Of a DNA stretch of 64,000 nt, positions 35,570 through 44,522 are shown piece by piece. Where the stretch lies: positions 1 through 64,000 of the forward strand of contig NZ_JRVC01000001.1 in the NCBI RefSeq assembly GCF_000807925.1, written 5' to 3'. Within the stretch, counting starts at the first letter, position 1. Each line of letters starts with the position of its first letter. The position numbers and the translations under genes were made by a program. The DNA comes from Novosphingobium subterraneum (lineage in GTDB: Bacteria; Pseudomonadota; Alphaproteobacteria; Sphingomonadales; Sphingomonadaceae). The notes below the pieces were generated by a model. The model was not told where the DNA came from. It saw only the letters and a list, made by a program, of their open reading frames with translations, and ran no database searches.

Positions 35570-37020
35570 TGTTGCAGGGCACGGGTTCCGATGTCGGGAA
35601 ATCGGTGCTGGTTGCCGGGCTGTGCCGCGCCCTTGCCAATCGCGGGCTGAGCGTTCGCCCGTTCAAGCCCCAGAACATGTCGAACAATGCTGCGGTTACC
35701 GTCGATGGCGGCGAGATCGGCCGCGCCCAGGCTTTGCAGGCTCTAGCATGCCGGGTCGAACCGCACACCGACATGAACCCGGTACTGCTCAAGCCTCAGG
35801 CCGACCACACATCGCAATTGGTCGTTCACGGCAAGGTCCGCGGCACGCTGGGCGGTGGCAATTTCCGGCACAAGCGTGGCGAACTGCTGCCCGAGGTCAT
35901 GGAAAGCTGGCACCGGCTGCAGGCGCAGTGCGATGTCGTCGTGGTTGAAGGCGCCGGCTCGCCGGCGGAGATCAACCTGCGGGCAGGCGACATCGCCAAC
36001 ATGGGCTTTGCCCGTGCTGCCGGTGTGCCAGTCGTGCTGGTCGGCGATATCGATCGCGGCGGCGTCATTGCTGCGCTCGTTGGCACGAGGGCGGTATTGG
36101 ACCCGGACGACGCGGCGATGATCCGGGGTTTTCTCATCAACAAGTTTCGCGGCGATCCGGCGCTCTTTGCCGACGGTTATCGGCAGATCGAGGCGCTTTC
36201 GGGCTGGCGAGGCTATGGCGTGGTGCCCTGGCTGCGCGCCACTGCCCATTTGCCAAGCGAAGATGCGGTCGTGCTTGAACGAACCGCACGCGAAACCGCC
36301 GGTCGCCTGAAAATCGCCTGCCCGATCATCCCCCGGATCGCCAATTTTGACGATCTCGATCCGATCAAAGCGGAAAGCTCGGTCGAACTGGTCATGGTAC
36401 CGCCAGGCCAGCCCATCCCCGGTGATTGTGCGCTGATCGTCCTGCCCGGATCAAAAGCCACGATCGCTGATATGAAGGCGATGCGCGAACAAGGCTGGGA
36501 CATTGATATCCTTGCGCATCATCGGCGCGGTGGAAAGGTCCTGGGCATCTGCGGCGGCTATCAGATGCTCGGCCGCCGCATCGCCGATCCGGAAGGGATC
36601 GAGGGACCACCTGAAGATATCCCCGGTCTGGGTCTGCTGGATGTCGAAACGGTCCTGACCGGAGATAAGGCGCTGCGCCAGGTTGCAGGCACTGCGCTCG
36701 ATCAAGCCTTCACCGGCTTTGAAATGCACATGGGCGTGACCAGCGGTCCCGATTGCCGTCACCCCTTTGCGCTGCTCGGCGAAGGGCGGCCCGACGGCGC
36801 AACCAGTGCAGACAGGCAAGTCACGGGCACTTACGTCCACGGAGCATTTGCCAGCACGGCGCTGCGTTCAGCTCTGCTCGGCATGCTCGGCGCGCAGTCG
36901 GACGGGATCGACCATGATGCGAAGGTGGATGACGCGCTCAATGCGATCGCGGCTGAGCTTGAACATCATCTCGATGTGGATGGTTTGTTGAAACTCGCAA
37001 TGGGGAAAGACGATGCGTAG
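35557..37020 (+). CDS. cobQ: Cobyric acid synthase CobQ
   Basis: 487 aa. Glutamine-dependent amidation of the b, d, e and g side chains of adenosylcobyrinic acid diamide. The N-terminal domain has [18 protein letters not shown] (residues 5-22) and [29 protein letters not shown] and [11 protein letters not shown] follow. The glutaminase domain has [13 protein letters not shown] and [14 protein letters not shown] with the catalytic Cys near residue 333. It starts 12 bp inside cbiB, and its stop lies within cobU. Confidence 0.96.
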   Translation: MGALMLQGTGSDVGKSVLVAGLCRALANRGLSVRPFKPQNMSNNAAVTVDGGEIGRAQALQALACRVEPHTDMNPVLLKPQADHTSQLVVHGKVRGTLGGGNFRHKRGELLPEVMESWHRLQAQCDVVVVEGAGSPAEINLRAGDIANMGFARAAGVPVVLVGDIDRGGVIAALVGTRAVLDPDDAAMIRGFLINKFRGDPALFADGYRQIEALSGWRGYGVVPWLRATAHLPSEDAVVLERTARETAGRLKIACPIIPRIANFDDLDPIKAESSVELVMVPPGQPIPGDCALIVLPGSKATIADMKAMREQGWDIDILAHHRRGGKVLGICGGYQMLGRRIADPEGIEGPPEDIPGLGLLDVETVLTGDKALRQVAGTALDQAFTGFEMHMGVTSGPDCRHPFALLGEGRPDGATSADRQVTGTYVHGAFASTALRSALLGMLGAQSDGIDHDAKVDDALNAIAAELEHHLDVDGLLKLAMGKDDA

Positions 37021-37519
37021 CCTGTTCGTGATTGGCGGAGCGCGCTCGGGCAAGAGCCGCTATGCACAGGCCAGAGCCGAGGCGACCGGCCTGTCGCCAG
37101 TCTTCATCGCTACGGCTCAAGCTTTCGACGAGGAAATGCGCAACCGTATCGTTCGGCACCAGGCGGATCGCGGCGTGGAATGGGAAACGGTCGAGGCCCC
37201 CCTTAAACTTGCGGAAGCGATCGAGTTGCATGCCTCACCCGACCGGGTCTTGCTGGTGGACTGCCTCACGCTATGGGTGACCAATCTCCTGATCGGCGAT
37301 CACGATATCCCGGCGGCAGTCCGCACACTCATTGAGACCATCACGGTTGCGCAAGGGACCCTCATACTCGTCAGCAATGAGGTCGGATTGGGCATCGTCC
37401 CGGAAAACCAGTTGGCGCGCCGGTTTCGGGATGAGGCCGGGTTTCTTCATCAACGTGTCGCGGCTTGCGCGAACGAGGTGCAGTTGCTGTGCGCTGGCTT
37501 GAATTTGCAGTTCAAATGA
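37013..37519 (+). CDS. cobU: Adenosylcobinamide kinase / adenosylcobinamide-phosphate guanylyltransferase
   Basis: 168 aa (CobP in P. denitrificans naming). P-loop [12 protein letters not shown] near residues 8-19 and the His that accepts GMP in RIVRHQADR (about His49). [15 protein letters not shown] and [20 protein letters not shown] are also typical. It is the last cob gene of the operon. The end of the protein (CAGLNLQFK) departs slightly from the usual ending but length is near normal. No clear terminator follows. Confidence 0.95.
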   Translation: MRSLFVIGGARSGKSRYAQARAEATGLSPVFIATAQAFDEEMRNRIVRHQADRGVEWETVEAPLKLAEAIELHASPDRVLLVDCLTLWVTNLLIGDHDIPAAVRTLIETITVAQGTLILVSNEVGLGIVPENQLARRFRDEAGFLHQRVAACANEVQLLCAGLNLQFK

Positions 37520-37878
37520 AAATGTCCCATTGTATTAATGGCATATTTGGAATTCAAATTGCGCGAGAGCCGGCCAGAAAGACCGCCAGAAGCTGGATCA
37601 TGGCGCTGCCCATGGCGATGGTTGGCTGCCCGGTTTGGAAGGCGTTCATAACGTTGATGCGGCTTGTCGGGACATCTTTTTCCGCGACGAGAGTGCCTAT
37701 CTGGTGGCGGAAAACTCTAGACCCAAGCGGTTCAAAGTTGGGTAGCAGTGCAACTTGGCGTCGGACTCTGCTCAAAATCGGTTACATTTCAGACCACCGT
37801 CACGGTGTATGTGCGCGCGGTAAGTGTCGCGGTGGCTCCCTTGGTCCTTGGGGCACCGCGTTTCAGCCTGAACCTAGG
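37520..37878. other. Gene-poor gap between cob operon and integrase
   Basis: 359 bp without a convincing gene. A 73-codon minus frame (37775 to 37554) ends in a hydrophobic segment (TIAMGSAMIQLLAVFLAG) and might be a remnant of a membrane protein, but it has no recognisable family. The gap lies beside a tyrosine recombinase, so it could contain a recombination site; no repeat could be confirmed. Confidence 0.4.
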
Positions 37879-38889
37879 CTAGAGAAAGCTCTTGCCAGCG
37901 TGGTTCTCAAACAAAGCCGCATCTCGGACATAGCCAAGCAGCACCTCCACCTTTTTCTGTCGCGAGACCTCCTGCATTTTTGGCAGTGAAGCACCAGCCT
38001 TCGCAGCTTCGGTCAGGAATCCCGATCGAAGCGAGTGCGCCCCGACCGCAGCCGGATCGAGACCGACCTTCTCGGCGTAGCGCTGGATCAGGCGAGCAAC
38101 CGAGCGATCTGACATGGGCTCCTTCGTCATCAAGCCCTGAGCATCGGTTCGATAGAAAAGGGGCCCCGCCTCCCCTCCCCTGACGCTCAGCCATTCGTTG
38201 AGGCGGGGACCGGGCTTGAGCACCTTGCCCGACGGAACTGCGATGACCTGCCCCTCCCCCTCCTGGTCGGTCTTCGAGTGCCGGATCGTCAGCTTGAGCC
38301 CTTCGCGCACGAGCTCGAGATCGGCGAGCTGCAGAGCGACCAGCTCCGAGCGCCGAAGTGCTGCTGCAAGGCCCAGCGCCATGACCGCACGGTCACGGAT
38401 TGCCCTCGGGCTCGATCCTTCTGCAGCCGCAATCATCCGCGCCAGATCGGCCGCCAGAATGGCGCTCTTCTTGCGTGTCGGCCGTGCGCGCTGCTCGCGC
38501 CGAATGCCGGCGAGCGTATCGGCGATGACATCGCGGGGATCACGGTGCTGCGGCGCCACGTGCCCCGCCTGCCTGTGGTGCCAGGCAATGGCAGCAAGGT
38601 GCCGCCCGATCGTACTGTCCGCCCTCCCCGCTTGAGCCAGTGACGCCAGCCAGGTTGCAACCACCTCGGGCATCGCGGGCATGGGCTCAAGGTCGCGCGT
38701 CCAGCACCATTCTTCGAACTGCCGCCAGTCGCTGTCATAGGCGCGGACGGTGTTCGCGGCCTTGGATCGCGCCCTGTAGGAACGGGCGGCCTCGATTTCG
38801 GCGGCGAGCTGCGGAGGGATTGCCTGTCCGAGCGAGACGAGGCCCTCATCGATCGGCACCTCAACGATCAGCCCGGTGCCGTCAGCCAA
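37879..38889 (-). CDS. Tyrosine recombinase / integrase
   Basis: 336 aa. The N-terminal core-binding domain spans about residues 40-130 (NTVRAYDSDWRQFEEWC). The catalytic domain has Arg in AAALRRSELVAL (179-180), Lys about 206 in RHSKTDQEGEG, HSLR (285-288) and the probable nucleophile Tyr320 in VEVLLGYVRDAALF. Such plasmid recombinases resolve multimers or mediate integration. It lies immediately right of the cob block, so it may have taken part in acquiring it, but no att sites are visible. It is transcribed toward the cob operon. Confidence 0.93.
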   Translation of the reverse strand: MADGTGLIVEVPIDEGLVSLGQAIPPQLAAEIEAARSYRARSKAANTVRAYDSDWRQFEEWCWTRDLEPMPAMPEVVATWLASLAQAGRADSTIGRHLAAIAWHHRQAGHVAPQHRDPRDVIADTLAGIRREQRARPTRKKSAILAADLARMIAAAEGSSPRAIRDRAVMALGLAAALRRSELVALQLADLELVREGLKLTIRHSKTDQEGEGQVIAVPSGKVLKPGPRLNEWLSVRGGEAGPLFYRTDAQGLMTKEPMSDRSVARLIQRYAEKVGLDPAAVGAHSLRSGFLTEAAKAGASLPKMQEVSRQKKVEVLLGYVRDAALFENHAGKSFL

Positions 38890-39082
38890 AGCGCCTCTCC
38901 TTCATGCTCGATCGCGCCGCTGGTTTCTTCGGCGTTCTGCCCTTGGGAGAGCGGCGGCGTCGCAGCGGATTTGAGGCACTCTATATAGATTGTCGTGTTG
39001 TCCGTGAAGGGTTCTTATCGGACAGCAAATCAACCGTACAAGCTGGGTATACTTTTTAGGCCGTTCATATACTATTTGCCCG

Positions 39083-40030
39083 ATGGCGCCTTACCCTCCC
39101 CCTTGGCAACTGACCCTTGCGCGGATCGAAGGCGCCCTCCCCTTCATCTCGCCGGAGCTCGCCGAGTGTCTGGCGATGGCCTCATTGCGGCGTCTTTGGC
39201 GCGTGCATGTTCGAGACTATCCCTTTGATAATCTAGGAATCGCACACAACCCGGGCATTAATGCGAGCGAACTTGTCCGATCATGGTACTCGGAGGAGCG
39301 GCGGCAATTTCTGTCGTGGATCGGCCGACGTGCGTCCCCTGTCCTCGCCAAGGCTGCCAGGCAGGTGCTGGCAGCCAAATGCCAGACCGAAGGCTTCACC
39401 GAGGCCTACACACCCGCAGACAATGCGCTCGCGCGGCTCGACGCTCTGCTCCCCAGCAGGGATCCCGACGGCACGCTGATCGAGTGGCTTGAGGAACTGC
39501 GAACCGAGGAATTCGACTTTTTCGAAGGCGGCAGCGAAATGGTCCAGGTCGGCGGGTTCGCAATCACGCGTTCGGCGCCGCGTGGCGCGGCCTGGGCTGC
39601 CTCATTGGCTGCGGCCATCAGGCCCCACCTTTTTGGGTTGGGCTCGGCCCCGCTGGCGCTTGCAGGCATCATGCCGCGGGCCTTGTTCCGCGAATTCCAC
39701 GAAGAACCCCTGCCCGCCCTTCTCCGTTCAGCGCTTCAGACGGCCACTGACAATGCCGCGGCCGATTTGCGGGTGATGCGAGAGGCTGTCACTTTGGCCG
39801 ACAAGCAGCTGGCCGGTCGGCTGTATGCCTCCTCAACCGCTCCGCAGGCGTGGCGCATGATCGTCAGCCTTGGTCCCCTTACCAGAGCGGAGCTTGCCAG
39901 ATGCCTAGGCGTGACAAAGCGAACCGCTTCGCAATCGGTGTCCTCATTGCAGGAGGCAGGCATGGTGCGCTTGCGCGAGACCGATAGTGCTATTGTACCG
40001 GCCAATGCTGATCTAGTACCGCGCGAATAG
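39083..40030 (+). CDS. HTH-containing plasmid protein of unknown function
   Basis: 315 aa from ATG 39083; no clear ribosome-binding site, and a TATACT element lies 9 nt upstream, so the mRNA may be leaderless. A winged helix-turn-helix is likely near residues 270-305 (GPLTRAELARCLGVTKRTA, then SQSVSSLQEAGMVRL). The rest is helical and unrecognised. It reminds me of plasmid proteins with a DUF1612/HTH layout (RHE_PE00001 type), but this is tentative. It is convergent with parB and overlaps its 3' end by 41 bp. A regulatory or partition-related role is possible. Confidence 0.75.
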   Translation: MAPYPPPWQLTLARIEGALPFISPELAECLAMASLRRLWRVHVRDYPFDNLGIAHNPGINASELVRSWYSEERRQFLSWIGRRASPVLAKAARQVLAAKCQTEGFTEAYTPADNALARLDALLPSRDPDGTLIEWLEELRTEEFDFFEGGSEMVQVGGFAITRSAPRGAAWAASLAAAIRPHLFGLGSAPLALAGIMPRALFREFHEEPLPALLRSALQTATDNAAADLRVMREAVTLADKQLAGRLYASSTAPQAWRMIVSLGPLTRAELARCLGVTKRTASQSVSSLQEAGMVRLRETDSAIVPANADLVPRE

Positions 40031-41009
40031 CCTCTTCGGCTTCCTGCCGCGTCGCACCACCCTTGTTCAGCAAGGTAATGCGGACACCCTTGCGATCAGC
40101 ACCCTCAATCCGAAGTACAGGCTGGCCAACCGCATTCGCGACGGTCTCGGCCTTTCCTGACTTCTTGGGGGTTCCTGACTTCTTGGGGGGATCAGCCGCG
40201 AGTGAAAGCGCCTTGATCACCTCGAGGACTGATGGCGAATGGTTCGTCCGTTCCCGTTCTGCGGCAAGCCGCGCTGCCTCCCGGAAGGCCCTCTCCTTCC
40301 GATCTTCTGGCTTCATGAGCGCCTTGAGTGCGATCGCATTGCGAATTCCGAGCTCATGCGGATTAGCAAAGGCTCTGGTCAACTCCTCGGGCAGGCGGGC
40401 CAGATCGAGATAGCGTGTGAGCCAGCTTTCGGACACTTTGAGCCGTTCGGCCATCGTCTTCTGACGACCCTCGTAGTAGGCCGACAATGCCCGGAGATAG
40501 TCCTTCGCGCGCTCGAAATCGGTTAGGTCGTCCCGTGCGCGGTTCTCGAGATCTGCGAGCCTGAAAGCCTCCTCATCGCCAATCTCGCGCACGTCGACGA
40601 GGAACTTGAAGTCTGGGTAGTTGTGCGTCCGCAGCCAGCTGACCGACCAGTGTCGCCTCGCCCCGCAGATGACCTCGAAATCATAGCCATCTTCGCCCGA
40701 CAGGCGACGGACAATAGCCGGGATCTCTTGCCGCCCTTGGGCCTTGATGCTCTCGATCAAGTCTGCGCAGCGTTCCTCATTGAGGAGCGCGTAGTCGCGA
40801 TTGTGGCCAGCCCACATCCGGCACCTTGCTGGATCAACGAGCTCATGCGTGCGCGAGACAATCGCACCGGAAGCGAGATCGGCCAAACGGTTTGATCGCC
40901 CGGTAAGCACATTCGACGCGATGCTCGATCGACGCGGCGCGGCGGAATCCTCGGTCAGATCGATCCCGGCTGCCAAGTCGGCGGCAAAACCGCTGTTCTT
41001 CCTACTCAT
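39990..41009 (-). CDS. parB: Plasmid partitioning protein ParB
   Basis: 339 aa. ParB-type nuclease-like N-terminal domain with AIVRRLSGEDGYDFEVICGA ending in GARRH (box II), then FRLADLENRARDDLTDFER. A central helix-turn-helix (MAERLKVSESWLTRYLDLA) binds the centromere. The tail carries a repeated KKSG motif (PPKKSGTPKKSGK) before the dimerisation region. It lies 48 bp downstream of parA on the same strand, with one palindromic candidate parS in the gap. Confidence 0.93.
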   Translation of the reverse strand: MSRKNSGFAADLAAGIDLTEDSAAPRRSSIASNVLTGRSNRLADLASGAIVSRTHELVDPARCRMWAGHNRDYALLNEERCADLIESIKAQGRQEIPAIVRRLSGEDGYDFEVICGARRHWSVSWLRTHNYPDFKFLVDVREIGDEEAFRLADLENRARDDLTDFERAKDYLRALSAYYEGRQKTMAERLKVSESWLTRYLDLARLPEELTRAFANPHELGIRNAIALKALMKPEDRKERAFREAARLAAERERTNHSPSVLEVIKALSLAADPPKKSGTPKKSGKAETVANAVGQPVLRIEGADRKGVRITLLNKGGATRQEAEEAIRAVLDQHWPVQ

Positions 41010-41028
41010 GCAAGCCTCCCATTAGCAG

Positions 41029-41046
41029 AATTGCACGCGTGCAATT
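41029..41046. promoter_or_regulatory. Palindromic site 1, probable parS
   Basis: Perfect 18-bp palindrome AATTGCACGCGTGCAATT in the gap between parA and parB. An identical copy lies upstream of parA (42404-42421). A second identical long palindrome flanking a par locus is best explained as a ParB-binding centromere or a ParA/ParB operator. Confidence 0.7.
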
Positions 41047-41057
41047 TTCCCAGCGGC

Positions 41058-42260
41058 TCATACCAAGGCCTCCTGCCGGAGGCGCTTTTGATGGCTTGGC
41101 CACATCGATCGAATGTCGACTTCGATTTCTGAGTTCACGCCATCAAGATAATTAAGGCAGCGATTGCGTACCGCCGAGCTCGTAGCAGGCCCGTCGAGTT
41201 CATAAACTGTCATTAGCCGCGCAGTCGCATTGTCGATCTCGGCAGAGTCCTTGAGCGGCGTTCGAACCATGGCGTGGCCAAACAGCGTCCGCATCAACTG
41301 CAGAAGCTCCTTCTGCATCGACTTGTTCTCATCGACCTTTGAGGCAACGAAGCGCAGAAACGTTAGTTCTGGGGCAAGACCTCGGTCGGCCAGCTGCTCA
41401 ATCGTCTCATCAAGCATTGAGAGGAATGCCGCAGTCGACGAGAAGTCCATCACGGTCGGAGGAACCGGAACCACCAACGCATTCGCAGCTCGCAACACGG
41501 ACAAAGAGATAGCCCCGAGGGCGGGCGGTGGGTCCATGACGATGACATCGAACCGATCCGAGATGCTCTCAATCCCTTCCTTGAGGCGGTCAAGTAAGGC
41601 TCCGTTCCCCTGCGCCATTCTGGCGGCCAGTTCGTACTCGGAATTAAACAGGCGAAGATTGGCAGGGATCAGCTCAAGGCCGTCGAAATGGGTCTTGCGG
41701 AGGGCGTAGTCGAGCGATGACCGCTCACCCTCACGAAGGAATGGGTAGAGGGTATCGTCCTCTGTCAGATCGAGATCTGGCACATAGCCAAACAGCGTCG
41801 TCGCAGAGGCCTGGCTGTCGCAGTCGATCAATGCAACACGATAGCCCTTGATCGCGAGATATTGCGCCAGGTGAACAGACAGCGTCGATTTGCCGACGCC
41901 GCCTTTGAAATTCTGAACCGCAACCACGCAACACGGATCGGTCGGAGCACGATACGGCCTGGTGCCGAACACGCCGCGCATGTCGTTAAGCTGGGCAAGA
42001 GTGTACCTCTCGCGTCGATTGCTATCTGTCCTCGCCGGCTCGGGCAGCCTTCCATCTTTCTCGGCGTCACGGATAGCCGCCGGCGTCCGCCCGACGAGCT
42101 CTGCCGCCTTCCCGATCGTAAAGGTAGGCTCGCGGCGCGCATCTGCCCGAGCGCTTCGTGCGGAGTCGCGCAGCTTTTCGAGCACCGACGATGTTCGACT
42201 GGCGAGCGTTGCAACCGAGACTAAACGCTCGGCTTCTTCGATCTGAAGTCCGTTAGACAC
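41058..42260 (-). CDS. parA: Plasmid partitioning ATPase ParA
   Basis: 400 aa from GTG 42260. It is a type Ia ParA with an N-terminal DNA-binding extension (TIGKAAELVGRTPAAIRDAE, MerR-like HTH near residues 48-70). The deviant Walker ATPase domain begins VAVQNFKGGVGKSTLSVHLA, with LIDCDSQASATTLFGY and VIVMDPPPALGAISLSVL. It drives segregation with ParB. The extra HTH suggests it also represses its own operon, possibly through the palindromes on either side. Confidence 0.95.
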   Translation of the reverse strand: MSNGLQIEEAERLVSVATLASRTSSVLEKLRDSARSARADARREPTFTIGKAAELVGRTPAAIRDAEKDGRLPEPARTDSNRRERYTLAQLNDMRGVFGTRPYRAPTDPCCVVAVQNFKGGVGKSTLSVHLAQYLAIKGYRVALIDCDSQASATTLFGYVPDLDLTEDDTLYPFLREGERSSLDYALRKTHFDGLELIPANLRLFNSEYELAARMAQGNGALLDRLKEGIESISDRFDVIVMDPPPALGAISLSVLRAANALVVPVPPTVMDFSSTAAFLSMLDETIEQLADRGLAPELTFLRFVASKVDENKSMQKELLQLMRTLFGHAMVRTPLKDSAEIDNATARLMTVYELDGPATSSAVRNRCLNYLDGVNSEIEVDIRSMWPSHQKRLRQEALV

Positions 42261-42403
42261 ATGCCGTCCTTTCGCAATTGAGGGTATGCTACACCCACTT
42301 GCGCTTTTCGGTCAAGAAATTCGGAAATTTCGAAAGTCGGGCCGCATTGTCGCGCCGATTCTAGAGCCGGATCAGGCAATCCTGACTCGGTGGGGGCATG
42401 GCG

Positions 42404-42421
42404 AATTGCACGCGTGCAATT
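42404..42421. promoter_or_regulatory. Palindromic site 2, probable parS
   Basis: Second copy of AATTGCACGCGTGCAATT, here extending to the perfect 20-bp palindrome GAATTGCACGCGTGCAATTC (42403-42422). It sits just past the repA stop and about 140 bp upstream of parA, so it could serve as centromere and as operator. Confidence 0.7.
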
Positions 42422-42429
42422 CTTGAGCG

Positions 42430-43584
42430 TCAGGGCCGCCCGCGCCGGTTTACCCAGCCCTCACAAAAGCCCTTCCAAGCAGCGATGAGCTTGGCGCCAC
42501 GAAGCTTCTCCAACCGATTGCCCATGTGTTCGCGAAAGCCGCTCGCGATAAGATCGACATCCCATCCACCGCCATGCTTTCGGGCGACTTCAAGCAAATC
42601 GGCGTGCCCGAAGCGGATCGAGCCAGACGACGGGAAGGTGGACTCTGACTGCTTGATCGCAGGCGCCGCGCTGGGCGGTGCTGCTATTGCCCCCTGCCCC
42701 GCAGTTACTGTTTCGACCGAACCTGTCCGCCTCGCTTGGCGCCCCGCCGAGTGCCGGTCGAGCTCGTCTACGGTTTCGAGAACCTCGGGCGCACCTTTGG
42801 GTTCAAACCGAAACTCGAGTTCAGTGACCGTTCGTCCCTGCCGGATCTCGCGCCATTCGACACGGAAGTGAGCGAGCTGGTCAATTTCAGACTTCGCCTT
42901 TTCAAGCACCTTGCGCCGAAGCTGAGCGAAGTCCGTGTAGACATCAGGCGGGATGCCAAGCGCTGCACGCAGTGCCTGCATATCTCCTCGCCAGGTTGCT
43001 TGGCGGCGATGGAGGCGAAGGGCTCCAAGCTCGTAAAGTTTGAGCGCATAATTCGAGCGGAAACCCAAGACCGCTTGCCGGTTAAGCACGGCATAGGTCT
43101 CAGAAGCCTGGATCAGCTTACGCGCATCGGGCGTGAACTCCCATTCGATCCAGCCCGTCTCTCCGCCATCCTCGTCGGTTTCCTCTTTAGACCGAGAGAT
43201 CAGGGAGAACAGGAGAGTCGCCTTCTTTCCGCGCCACGATTTATCATCCACAGCAAACAGGGTGCGATGGAGCTCCTGAAGCATGTCGCTGATCCGCTCG
43301 TTACCCTTGTGGCCTCGGCGTATATCGGCTTTGCGAATGCGATGAGGACGATCTTCCCATGCGTCTCCACCTGCGGTCAGGATCATGAGCGCCAACAGCC
43401 GCGATGCCGTCAGACTAAGCGACTCACCTTTGACGAATTTGATCTCAATGATGTTGCCCGGTTTGGCGAACTCGTCGCCACCCTTTGCCTTCAATGCAGC
43501 AGCAACGCGCATCGCACGTCCGGGGGAACCTTCTTCAGGCTTCTCCTCGGAAGCTTCTACTATTGGGCCGTCATCAGTTTCCAT
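42430..43584 (-). CDS. repA: Rep_3-family replication initiator
   Basis: 384 aa from ATG 43584. It resembles Rep_3 initiators of iteron plasmids (winged-helix DNA-binding type). Conserved segments are LSLTASRLLALMILTAGG, LQELHRTLFAVDD, VLNRQAVLGFRSNYALKLYE and DFAQLRRKVLEKAKSEID. The C-terminal third is low-complexity and then ends in a short conserved tail (AAWKGFCEGWVNRRGR). Iterons and an inverted repeat lie directly upstream. It is upstream of and codirectional with parA and parB. Confidence 0.9.
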   Translation of the reverse strand: METDDGPIVEASEEKPEEGSPGRAMRVAAALKAKGGDEFAKPGNIIEIKFVKGESLSLTASRLLALMILTAGGDAWEDRPHRIRKADIRRGHKGNERISDMLQELHRTLFAVDDKSWRGKKATLLFSLISRSKEETDEDGGETGWIEWEFTPDARKLIQASETYAVLNRQAVLGFRSNYALKLYELGALRLHRRQATWRGDMQALRAALGIPPDVYTDFAQLRRKVLEKAKSEIDQLAHFRVEWREIRQGRTVTELEFRFEPKGAPEVLETVDELDRHSAGRQARRTGSVETVTAGQGAIAAPPSAAPAIKQSESTFPSSGSIRFGHADLLEVARKHGGGWDVDLIASGFREHMGNRLEKLRGAKLIAAWKGFCEGWVNRRGRP

Positions 43585-43629
43585 GCCATAGTGCGATCAG
43601 AGCTTGATTCTTTGAAGGATTGATTGCTG

Positions 43630-43668
43630 CCTGACCTGACCTCTTGCGTCAAGTCAGGTCAGGTCAGG
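43630..43668. promoter_or_regulatory. Inverted repeat upstream of repA, probable operator
   Basis: CCTGACCTGAC (43630-43640) is inverted relative to GTCAGGTCAGG (43653-43663), with a further overlapping GTCAGG copy to 43668. The core GGTCAGG is shared with the iterons to the right. Inverted iteron halves before a Rep_3 gene usually bind Rep dimers and repress rep transcription. Confidence 0.7.
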
Positions 43669-43676
43669 AATCAATG

Positions 43677-43950
43677 TGCAGCCCCCAAGAGGTCAGGATT
43701 GAAGGGCAAGGGAGGGGTTACGGAATCGTCGGAATTCCTGCGAGTCGGCAAGCGTCATGAACGAACGCAAGCTAGGGTTCAGTTTTTACAAAACCAGGCA
43801 GGAGAAAACGCTCGAAAGGCCCGCTACATCTACTGGAACAGGCTCTCCCCCCATTTGGTCAGGAATGCCCCAGAAGGTCAGGGGAAAGCCCCCGCTCGGT
43901 CAGGATGTAGCCCCCAGAAGGTCAGCCTAACACCCCCATCGGGTCAGGAA
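43677..43950. repeat. Iterons of the Rep_3 origin (oriV)
   Basis: Direct repeats of the form GCCCCC-N4-GGTCAGGA. GGTCAGG-type cores start at 43691, 43857, 43876, 43898, 43920 (GGTCAGCC) and 43942. The last four are spaced exactly 22 bp apart, two helical turns. The segment 43700-43850 between the isolated and clustered copies has no repeat. The region 43585-44168 contains no other gene I can support and is probably the replication origin. Confidence 0.82.
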
Positions 43951-44168
43951 AAACGGCATAGTCCTCTGAATTCAGGCCATAAATCGGACCTGAATCTGAA
44001 TCTCTAGAATCAGAAATCCTTCCGCTGCAAGCAGCGGCGTTTTTATGATGATGTTTTTGAAGGTGATCGGCCAGCAACCCCCTCCCATCGGATCAGTGAA
44101 TCACTGACGCAGCTGTGATTCATATTCCCGGTTGGACCATTGGTCCGTGTCTCTGCCACCAGGCTACT

Positions 44169-44435
44169 ATGGAAACACCAACCAGTCAGTCGTGGCATTG
44201 GCAAGCCGTCGACAATTCGCGCAACGTCGCGCGAGAATACCACCTCTGGATCCAAACCGACTTGTTCGGGTGGACAACTGTTGAACGCCGCTGGGGGCGG
44301 ATAGGCTCAAAAGGGCAGGGCCTCATTCTTAGCTTCGAGGCGACGGCACAAGCCGAAGCGACCGCTCAGCTGATCCGTCAAAGACGAGCAAGCGCATTCA
44401 AGCGAATTGGAGTTCGCTACAGCCAACTTCGATGA
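44169..44435 (+). CDS. WGR-domain protein
   Basis: 88 aa from ATG 44169. The whole protein is one WGR domain: WHWQAVDNSRNVAREYHLWI, then TTVERRWGRIGSKGQG with the name-giving Trp-Gly-Arg. WGR domains bind nucleic acid ends in PARPs and occur in small bacterial proteins. It is followed 87 bp later by the CHC2/Toprim gene, suggesting a shared job in DNA replication or repair on the plasmid. The exact role is not known. Confidence 0.85.
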   Translation: METPTSQSWHWQAVDNSRNVAREYHLWIQTDLFGWTTVERRWGRIGSKGQGLILSFEATAQAEATAQLIRQRRASAFKRIGVRYSQLR

Positions 44436-44522
44436 CTGCAGGCCCTATGGGGACGATTGAAAGCACCCGGCGCTCCTCAAGTGCACGGCAGGAAGGGGAG
44501 GGGGAAAGCTTTAGGGACGCTT

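Noticed and set aside
37554..37775. 73-codon minus-strand frame with a hydrophobic end
   Set aside because: Too short, no recognisable family and no clear ribosome-binding site; mentioned only as a possible remnant.
43857..43950. Regular repeats that might be a CRISPR array
   Set aside because: Units are 22 bp in total with only about 8 conserved bases and sit upstream of a Rep_3 gene. They are iterons; there are no spacers of uniform length and no cas genes.
43624..44007. 127-codon plus-strand frame across the iterons
   Set aside because: It spans the repeat cluster and its composition follows the iterons; no domain, and the region is better explained as oriV.
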